From contig JAJEKV010000058.1 in assembly GCA_021234155.1 (NCBI GenBank), positions 4,412,600 to 4,476,599 on the forward strand: a stretch of DNA of 64,000 nt, written 5' to 3'. The translations under genes and the position numbers were made by a program. This DNA is from Isoetes taiwanensis. Lineage: Eukaryota; Streptophyta; Lycopodiopsida; Isoetales; Isoetaceae. A model generated the notes under the pieces. The model saw only the letters and a list, made by a program, of their open reading frames with translations, searched no databases and was not told the origin of the DNA. Position 1 is the first letter of the stretch; each line of letters begins with the position of its first letter. Shown here one piece after another: positions 56,022 through 64,000 of the stretch.

Positions 56022-59000
56022 GTGGATGCAGCTAGAGGACTAAGCACAGGGGAACGACAACTGCGAGACCTTTATAGAAGAGCTGACCCGCCTGCACCAC
56101 CCCCGGCAAGGAACCTATTGGCAGATATGGAACCCATGACCCCAGAGGAGGAGATATCCCAGATGAGGACGGACCTGGAGCAGATAAAGGCCTTCTTTGT
56201 CCCGCAAAGCGAGTGGGTTCGGTATAACGCCACCGCCGCAAGCATCAGCTCGGAGGGCAGGAAGGGACAAGAAGAGGAGCAAGAGAAGGAGATCCTCCAG
56301 TCCGGAATCTTCCGACTCAAGTTCAGACTCAGACTCCGACTCTGAGGAAGAGGAAGAGCGATTTCGGACCGAAACGAGATGGAAGGCAAAGGAACAATGA
56401 AGAGGGAAGGCAGAGGAACACCCCGGATGGGCGACAAAGAGACACCGGGGCCTCGACTACCGGAAAGAAGGTAGATTCCGCCTTTGGGCAATGTATGGAA
56501 GGCCCGAACCTGGAACGATTCGAGGGGAGAGAACAGTCGATTGGAAGGCGAAGCATGGTGGACGAAATGAGTGAGTATGCAACGCTTTTATGGCATGAAA
56601 GATAAAGACAAAGGCAGAGTTGCAACAGCCAACTTGAAAGGAGCCGCACGGATTTGGTGGAAGGGTTATGCAAAGGCACACGGCTTGGCGAGGGGATGCT
56701 TGTAAGTTCAAGAAGTTTGCAAAAGCCTCAAAAGCGCCATTACGCCCCAAGGGAACATAAGTCCAAAGATGATGCGCCAGTTCTATAGGCTCCAACAGGA
56801 AACAAATCGGCCCGTAAATATACAGAGGAATTCATGAGGCTAAGGTCAGATGTGCGGGTTGGGAGAGAAGCATGCATGGAAAGCTATATCGAGGGGCTGA
56901 ATGAGGAGATCCGCAAGCTTGTGAGAGCAATAAACCCTAAGACAAGATTTAAGCGAGTCCAAGGCTATAAGCTTGCAGGGTCGGGACCTCGTAATAGCGG
57001 CGTATGAAGCAGCGGTATTTCGGGGATAAAGGCAAGGCTTGTAAAGCTATAGCCCAGTGGCAGCAGTCCGAGCCCAGCTAGAGCCCCCACATGGTGGAAA
57101 CCGGGGAAGCAAAGCAGAGAAGAAGCGGGTGTCCTTCAAGGACAAGGGGAGGGGTCAAACTACTCCAAAGCAAGACGATCCTTTTGCAAGCGATGCCCAA
57201 GGAAAAGAGGCAGAGTGCATAGAAAAAGCAAGCCGTGCTTCGTGTGCTTCCGGCCAAGCCATAGATGACAAAGAACCCCTTACGCCATGAGTGCAGCTCA
57301 GCGGAGTTGGGAGATTGGGGCGACTTGTCTGACGACGACGGCGAAGAGGCACGCGACTACATTCAGGGTGAGTGTCATATCTTTGCCGCAATAGATACGG
57401 AGCAAGCAGAGAGCCAGTATAAGGTAATTTCCACAGTAGGGAAGGCCAAGGCTAAGTCCTTCATAGTCTTGATAGACTCAGGAAGTAGCCATAACTTTGC
57501 ATCCCCCAGAATGGTTCAGATGTTGAAGTTGAAGCCGCTAAAGTCAAAGCCAAGACCCGTTGTTTTAGCAAGTGGTGCAGTAAGGCAGACGGCAGGCAAA
57601 AGAATCAAATTCGACATCGACTTGCCAGGGATTAATATCCAGATGGGGGCAGAAGTAATGGGCATTGGCAAGTATGACTTGATCATAGGGATGGAGTACC
57701 TTGGGCCAGCAGGGGCCATTATCGACTGTGGAAAGCGGAAGGTGACCTTCCCAACGCCTGACGGCAAGATCATCGAAATCACAGGTAAAGAAGTTGTCCC
57801 CATCATGCAGTGCATGTCTTCTAAGAGGCTGTTCAAGTGCATCAAGAGCGAGCAGGTGGCATACATCTTCAAGCTTGAGATTAGTGAGCCGGAACCGGAT
57901 GGAAGCAAAGAAGACAAGGTGCTCAGCAAGTTGCCGAAGCAAGTAGCTAAGCTGATCACGGAGTTCCATGATCTCTTTCCAGATGAGATCAAGCAGCTCC
58001 CTCCTTATAGGGGAGTTGAGTGCGAGATTGCACTCGAACCAGGAACAAAGCCAACGAGCAAGGCTCCATATAGAATGACAACGCAGGAATTGTCGGAGCT
58101 AAAGAAGCAGATGGGAGCCGCTTGACCTAGGTTTTATTAGACCTAGTGTTTCGCCATTTTGGAGCCCATTCTCTTCGTTAAGAAGAAGGATGGCGATTTA
58201 AGGATGTGCATAGACTATAGGCAGTTGAACAAGCACACCATTAAGAACAAGTATGCAGCTCCCGGATCAGATGACTTGATGGATCAGCTCCAAGGTGCAA
58301 AGATCTTCTCCAAAATCGACTTAAGGTCGTTATCATCAGATCGGGATAAAGGAAGAAGATATCCATAAGACCGCCTTAACGCGGTATGGGCACTATGAGT
58401 TCCGCGGAATGCCTTTCGGCTTATCGAATGCCCCCGCAACGTTCATGAGGCTCATGAACTACATCTTCGGGGAGTTTTAGACACCTTTGTGATTGTTTTC
58501 TTTGATGACATTTTGGTGTATAGCGCATCCCTTGAAGAGCACGCACAACACTTGAGAAGAGGCCGGAGAAGTTGAAGAGGCACCGGTTATGCGCCAAGTT
58601 GTCGGGTGCCACCGCTAAAGGGGAAGGTGGAGTATCTAGGACATGTGATCTCTCGCCAGAAGGCATCTCGGACGGATCCCGCAAAGATTGAAGACGTCAT
58701 TCGATGGCCTCCGGGCCAAGAATGTGCATGAAGTCGAAGTTTTCGGCCTAGCGGTACTACAGAAGTTAAGTAAAGAACTTTGCCAAGATAGCAGCCCCGC
58801 CAAACGGACTTGACGCGGGCGGAGAAAGTGAAAGATTGGGCGAGCATTGGCACAAGAAAGCCCGCTGTGGTTTGAATTGTTGAAGGAAGCTTTAACAACA
58901 GTTTCCAGCCTTTAACCCCTTACCGGCGGACCGGTGAAAGATAAGCTTGTAGCTGATCGACGCGAAAGTAAGATAGCTACAGTGCGGTTTATGCAAGAAG

Positions 59001-60753
59001 AGCGCGTGGTAGCGTATGATTCCGTGAAGATGAACGACGCGAAACACGCTACCCCACGCGACGATCAAGAATTGCTTATGGTTGTCGGGGCATTAAGAAT
59101 TTGGAGGCACTACCTTTTGGGAAGGAAGTTCCAGTTGGATACAGACCACCAGAGCCTCCAATATGTATTCACGCAACCACACCTCAACTTGAGGCAGAGA
59201 AGGTGGATGGAGTTCCTTGAAGAGTACGACTTTGATATAGTCTACAAGCCAGGGAAGCTCAATGTGGTAGCGGATGCGCTTTCAAGGCATCCCCTGACAA
59301 CTAGAGTGCATTGCAATGCAATTTCGACGATCTCCAAACGACTTTGGTAAAAAGATTGAAGAGTCCTTGCCAACGGACGTGGATTTCAAGGAAGTATGGG
59401 CAAGTCTCTCTAGGGAGGCTAGAACAGATAAGGAGCGGGAGGCCTTTAAGCATTTTAAGAAGGAAGGCAACCTGTTATACCATAAGAACAAGTTGTGCGT
59501 ACCCGAATCATCAGGTGTAAGGAAATTGATCCTCCACGACACGCACAACAGCCCAATAGCTGGCCATGCGGGATTCATGAAAACAAATTTCAAAGCACGC
59601 AGCAGCCTATTATTGGCCAGAATGAAGAAGCAGGTGTGGCTCGCTACATCAAGGAATGCCCGCCTATGTGCGGTGAGACAAAGGCGGAGCAGCTTCGAAT
59701 TCCAGGAGCATTGGAGCCATTAGCGGTGCCAAACGCTAAGTGGGAGGTAATCAGCATGGATTTCATCACAGGACTCCCAAGAACAGCAAGAGGGAAGGAT
59801 GCCTTGATGGTAGTGGTCGACAAGTTGTCTAAGATGGCACATTTTGTGCCTTGCAGGACCACAGATACAGCTATGGATACAGCAAAGCTCTTCACCAAAG
59901 AGATCTTCAGGCTTCATGGCATGCCAAGGGAGATCATCTCCGACAGGGATCCGAAGTTCATGAGCGCCTTTTGGCAAGACCTCTTTGCGACAATCCAGAC
60001 GAAGCTATCCATGAGCACGGCATACCATCCTCAGACGGATGGCCAGACGGAGCGGACCAACAGGATTTTAGAGGACATGCTACGAAACTATGTCTGGAAT
60101 AAGCAAAGTATGTGGGAAGAATTTATTCACTTGGTGGAGTTTGCATACAATAGCACCAAGCAGGAATCATCCCAAATGTCGCCGTTTATGATCAATTACG
60201 GCTATCAGTGCCTAACTCCAGATACTTGGCACAACCCCGTGTCAAAAGTGGAAGTTTCGCAGCAGATGTTGGCCGATATGCAGCAGCTTGTGGAAGAAGT
60301 TCGAGGTTATCTGCTAGCAGCAAGAAGTCGTCAGAAGAGCATCGCCGACAAGCATCGAACAGTAAGAGAGTTCAAAGTTGGAGATGATGTTTGGCTCAAG
60401 ATCAAGGTGAAGCAGGCGAAGCTCAGGATCGGGAATTGCAAGAAGCTTGCTCCAAGGTGGGCTGGACCTTTCAGAATAGTCAAGAGAGTAGGTAATCAAT
60501 CCTACAAGCTAGACTTGCCAGCACACCTAAAGATTCATAAGGTCTTCCACGTGAGTTTGTTGAAGAAGCATACTCCAAATCCAGACGAAGTCTTGGATTC
60601 TCCAACATTGTTGGAAATGACGGAGGAGCAGCTGGAAATAGCCCCAGAATTGATTCTTGATAAAGCTTTCAAGAAAACGAGGAGATCAGAATTCCTCCAG
60701 TATTTGGTCAAGTGGAAACACTTACCAGTGGAAGACGCGACGTGGGTACTTAA
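56022..60753 (+). mobile_element. Element B gag-pol region with chromodomain
   Basis: Plus-strand parts in order: gag (56.0-57.25 kb, EEEISQMRTDLEQIKAFF, basic RRAGRDKKRSKRRR-type stretch); protease (57.44-57.6 kb, IVLIDSGSSHNFASPRM); reverse transcriptase (58.15-58.65 kb, [18 protein letters not shown]); RNase H (58.95-59.3 kb, RIWRHYLLGRKFQLDTDHQS, VVADALSRHP); integrase (59.5-60.3 kb, MDFITGLPRTARGKDALM, IISDRDPKFMSAFWQDLF, YHPQTDGQTERTNR); and a chromodomain-type end (LQYLVKWKHLPVEDATW). The integrase part is the best preserved. About ten breaks in all. Confidence 0.85.
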
Positions 60754-60933
60754 GAGGAGGCCTTAGAAGACTCTGACTCTTCTGAGGCCTTTTTTGACGT
60801 GCCTTCCTCTGAGGAGTCCGAGGAAGAGGGAATTGAAGATCTGGAAGTCTCCTCGAAAGCCTCCACTGCAGGTAGCTGTTCTGATTACTCGGAGGATGAA
60901 GCCGAGTTTGAAGAAATGAAGAAGCTTCTCTAA
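60754..60933 (+). other. Acidic open stretch just past the end of element B
   Basis: The 59-codon stretch between stops reads EEALEDSDSSEAFFDVPSSE and ends DEAEFEEMKKLL. It is very rich in Ser, Glu and Asp. It starts where similarity to element A's pol stops. It may be the end of another retroelement or of the sequence into which B was truncated. Origin unknown. Confidence 0.3.
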
Positions 60934-61180
60934 CCTCTCTGACCTCTTTTTTTTGGTGCATAATGTTAAATTTGTTATCTTGGGAATCCTCTGGTACATT
61001 CTGTACATGTGAATCGCCTGCGGGCTTTTTTTGTTATAAATGAAATGACTTCTTATTTGAAAATTGTTCTTGTCATTAGGTTTCTTGTTATTCTGTCTTG
61101 ATTAACCCCAGGACCTATGTCCTGATTAAACAAGTCCTATTTAAACATGTCCTCATTAACTCTTGACAAATCAATTTCAC
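60934..61180. other. Spacer, nothing recognised
   Basis: It has T-rich runs and the phrase AGGACCTATGTCCTGATTAA at 61112-61131. A close copy (AGGACCTATGTCCGGATTAA) lies beyond the MULE at about 63435. Confidence 0.35.
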
Positions 61181-63330
61181 TCTTGAATCTGGCTCTCACA
61201 TTCCCGTGAGAACACACTAACACCAACAGTCTTCATCCTCTTCTTGGTACCCTCCACAAAGGGAACTGGTCTAGCCAATGTTTTGCCATTGAAGTCCTCT
61301 ACCACTTGTAGACTTGGGGTTGATCCCATGGTTAGTGTACTACTCATTAACCTCTCCAACTTCAAACTAACTTCTTCACGTAACAGTGAAGTCGCCTTGC
61401 AATGCCAATTGAGGGGTAGTAGATATGGTAGAGGCAATATGGGAAATAGTGGCATGGATGCTAGCTTGCAAGTTCGGAGTTGTTGTCTTGGGAAGGCTTT
61501 CCTCCTCACAAATATCATCAGCCCCCAATGTGTCACCTTCAATGTCATCCTCACCATTGAAGGTAGTAGTATCGATAGGATCATCATCATATGCCTCCCC
61601 AAAATACCTCAAGTTCTCTAAACCGCCAGCTTGAGAGCCATGTAGAGTTCCACACACTCTTAAAATGTCCTCCTCCTTGTAATTGGCCATCATTTGGATC
61701 ACTTTCACTTGGTGCTTGCACATGTTGCCTTTCATCCCCCATGGACAATCACAAGAAGACCAATGCTCGTGGGCAACATCCACTAGGTAAGGCACAGCTT
61801 CTCTATCCTCGGCCCATGCATCCATATTTTGACTCCATACTTCTGCTCTACCAGCCTTGAAATCCAACCATCTGACAGCCTCGTCTGGAATGACTCTTGC
61901 ACCTATGATTGCTGTTTCAACAATGTGCTCCTGTTTCCTATTCACTTTGAACCCTTCATCTTTCTTGAACCTATCATATAACAAATGGGTCTCCAATCTA
62001 CAAGTCAACATGTATATCAACCAATCAATTCTCCTTCCTCTTAAAGCATGCTTTGACAAACCTAGCCTTCTCTTCATCTGGTTATGATATGCCTCTATTG
62101 CAGCATTTGTCTCCTGGTTGGCATGAGGATACATCCTTGTGGCAATGATCCAATGGGTGATATTATTGGTCCAAACCCTATTCATGTACTTGATCAACCT
62201 CTTCCACCCTTTGTACTTAACCTTGAATTCATCTAGAAGCCTTAATGCCTCTCTTCTACATTCTTCCATGTATTCCTTACCAAACCTTCCATCTCCATCA
62301 ACATGTGTGCCATACATAATATGGCCGAGATCTTTTGAACATCTCACCCCCGATCTTCTTGTTCTTCACTTTCGCTTAAGAAGGAATTTCATCCGGTTTC
62401 TTGAACATGCCAAATGCACAAGCGTATTCTAGCTTCGGCCAAACCTCTTCCAATGAGTTGATTTCAGCCTTGGCATCATCAACAATGAAACAAGAGGGCT
62501 TCCAAGTCGGGTCTACATGGTGGATGTGCTCTTTCATAGCAAGAAGCCATGGTTTGATATCCTCCTCGGAGTGACTAGAAGAGAGAACCCAACAAATGGG
62601 GACACCATTGCCATGGCTATCATAAACAAGTAAGGTGTACATGTGCTATAGCAATGGTCATTTGTTTTGAAGGTAGAGTCCATGGCCACAGCATTCTCTC
62701 TACCGTGCTCCAACAAAATTTTTCTTTGGAAAGGAGTCATGATACCCAAGACAAAAGGAACTCCCTCTTGATAGATAAAAACACTGTCCGCATGTAGCTC
62801 CACCCACATCCTTATACTTAGAGCAACATCTTCGTGGAGCATCCAAGTATCCTTGGCAACCTTGCGAGAGAGGTTGTGAAGGTCGTCCATGTCAAGAAAT
62901 TGATCTCTAGTCTTCTCACAATTGGGATCCATTCTCTTCTTCAAGGCCCATTCCTCTTCATCTTTGTCGGTAGACCTCTTTATGGGTATGATTCTTAAGT
63001 AGGAGGTTCCTAGCCCAAGCCCTCTTCTCCATAGACAACCAAGGGGCAACTTCATGCCCGGGTCCTCACGCATTCGGGATCCCTGTGTCCCATGGCAAAT
63101 TTTCCCATGTACATCAATATGCTCCATCACATGGTAACGTGATCTTAGTGCATAGGGGTTTCGGTATAGTTGCTTCACAAAGTGAAATGACACCTGCACC
63201 CCGCTTGATACTCATTCCCCTTTGTCTTTTCTTGTAGTGGGATCCTCTTTCTTGGCTTCAAATGACAAGGGCCTTCGTTGTCTTGCTTTTTACTTCCGAG
63301 CTTGGTTGCGCAAATCTTTTGGCCCATAAC
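61181..63330 (-). pseudogene. Mutator-like (MULE) transposase with SWIM zinc finger
   Basis: Minus-strand frames give a near-complete MULE transposase. First is an N-terminal zinc-finger-like part (VSFHFVKQLYRNPYALRSRY … HIDVHGKICHG, 63090-63200). Then comes the DDE core: first Asp in AVAMDSTFKTND near 62670, second in CFIVDDAKAEI near 62480, Glu in NAAIEAYHNQMKRRLGL near 62075. Next is the SWIM finger CDCPWGMKGNMCKH near 61735 (CxC…CxH), followed by an acidic tail (GEDDIEGDTLGADDICEEE). At least two frame changes, near 62640 and near 62350-62380, break it. It is on the opposite strand to element B and starts soon after B's truncated end. FAR1/FHY3 proteins have a similar layout, but the frameshifts and location favour a transposon. 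Confidence 0.75.
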
Positions 63331-64000
63331 TACACCAATATCTACAACAACAAGCCAATGTTAGTGACAATAATTTCACACAATAACACACACTGAAAGT
63401 CCAGACAAACAAGGATTAACCACCTATGTCAACCTAAGGACCTATGTCCGGATTAACCACCGCACCAACGAAAATCACTCACTTGATAATCTTCAAATGG
63501 GGGCGTTTCGTCGACCTTCTTCTTTGCATGATCTCTTCCCCGAAAGTGGCACGCAGCTTGTAGAAAGTTGTATTACAACCGGGAACATTCTCTCCCCTTG
63601 ATAAAATCGGGAACTCGTCGTGGGGATATGGCAAAGCATTGAACAACAATGTAACGCGGATCTCTGGATTGCTTACCACATTGTGGTGATCTTGATATCG
63701 ATCCCGTGAGTCTTTCCTTGAAAAGGAGGTGGGGAGGTTGTTGGATGCGGATTAGGTGCACCTACTGAAGTAAACAAAGCCGAATCGTGGGGATGCTAGT
63801 TAACTTGCTTTTAATCTTTCAAAACTATACAAAACGGAGTTATAACCACACCGCAATACATCCGGATCCACGAGTCCGCCTCCATCGCCGGATTCTTTGA
63901 GGATGAATGGTGCTGCCCCTCGCGCCTTGGCGCTGTTCAAACAGTATCACCGGTAACACCCATAAGGGAAATTCAATTTCCTCTTCAAAATTGACCCAAT
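63331..64000. other. Right-edge spacer, nothing recognised
   Basis: Possible MULE 5' flank. A minus-strand frame at 63479-63679 has no recognised domain. No terminal inverted repeat could be paired with the other side. Confidence 0.3.

Larger units (their letters stand above)
49954..60753 (+). mobile_element. Element B: Ty3/gypsy element with a histone-like gene set, truncated and broken
   Basis: Plus-strand order: 5' LTR (49954-51639), primer-site-like sequence, leader with foldbacks, histone H3-like gene (fold at 53345-53614), extra gene 2 (54327-54884), further frames (about 54.9-55.85 kb), then gag-pol with chromodomain (56022-60753). No 3' LTR is found; the element ends abruptly near 60753. 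It is closely related to element A in gag-pol and LTR, but is a separate lineage member. Fossil, on the order of ten breaks in gag-pol. Its age cannot be dated because one LTR is missing. Since it cuts into element A's LTR, it is probably the younger of the two. Confidence 0.75.

Noticed and set aside
61181-63330. Host FAR1/FHY3-type transcription factor
   Set aside because: The domain layout is similar, but frame changes in the core and the mobile-element setting favour a MULE relic.

Overview
The window reads as nuclear DNA of a land plant. The evidence is a plant-type 2-oxoglutarate dioxygenase gene, a decayed plant family-1 glycosidase, chromodomain-bearing Ty3/gypsy elements, a Ty1/copia relic, an L1-like LINE, a Helitron relic and a SWIM-bearing MULE. 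Splice sites that can be placed with frame and phase agreement define very short introns (59-74 nt in the dioxygenase gene, about 120-200 nt in the gene at the left edge). Together with a ParB-like/methyltransferase-like protein, which I would not expect in a flowering plant, this hints at a seed-free plant (lycophyte or bryophyte grade). That is inference; the sequence alone does not name the species.

Layout. 1-3.3 kb: the decayed 3' part of an unusual multi-domain gene (ParB-like, degenerate DNA-methyltransferase-like, FCP1-like phosphatase). 3.5-5.1 kb: a Helitron Rep/helicase relic abutting a Ty3/gypsy integrase relic. 6.7-11.7 kb: a complete-outline but broken chromovirus (element C) on the minus strand, with 224-bp LTRs, a 5-bp target duplication and a tRNA-Met-type primer site, sitting in what looks like a LINE ORF1. 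13.8-14.6 kb: a GH1 beta-glucosidase pseudogene hidden in small exons. 15.4-17.5 kb: several tandem duplications. 18.7-19.9 kb: the one host gene that looks intact, a four-exon 2OG-Fe(II) dioxygenase. 21.2-24.6 kb: a LINE 3' end and a Ty1/copia relic. 24.6-31.2 kb: small non-autonomous repeats and tandem arrays. 31.3-34.2 kb: a decayed transposase-like gene. 35.3-49.9 kb: a large minus-strand Ty3/gypsy element (A). 50.0-60.75 kb: a related plus-strand element (B). 60.8-63.3 kb: a decayed MULE.

The most remarkable content is in elements A and B. Both carry, between the 5' LTR and gag, about 4 kb of extra genes. In each, one of these genes encodes a histone H3 fold. That of A is close to canonical H3 ([28 protein letters not shown]). 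That of B is divergent and partly CENH3-like ([26 protein letters not shown]). In both elements a start codon about 1 kb upstream opens with an H3-like N-terminus (MARTK in B, MACTK in A). At least two further proteins of unknown function appear to follow in the same order in both elements. In B the first two genes each have the same promoter-like module: two copies of a 64-68 bp foldback, then a TATA box, then the ATG. This looks like a retrotransposon lineage that carries its own histone-like gene set, with A and B as fossil members. Its function (chromatin on element DNA, centromere targeting, or interference with host chromatin) is not shown by the sequence.
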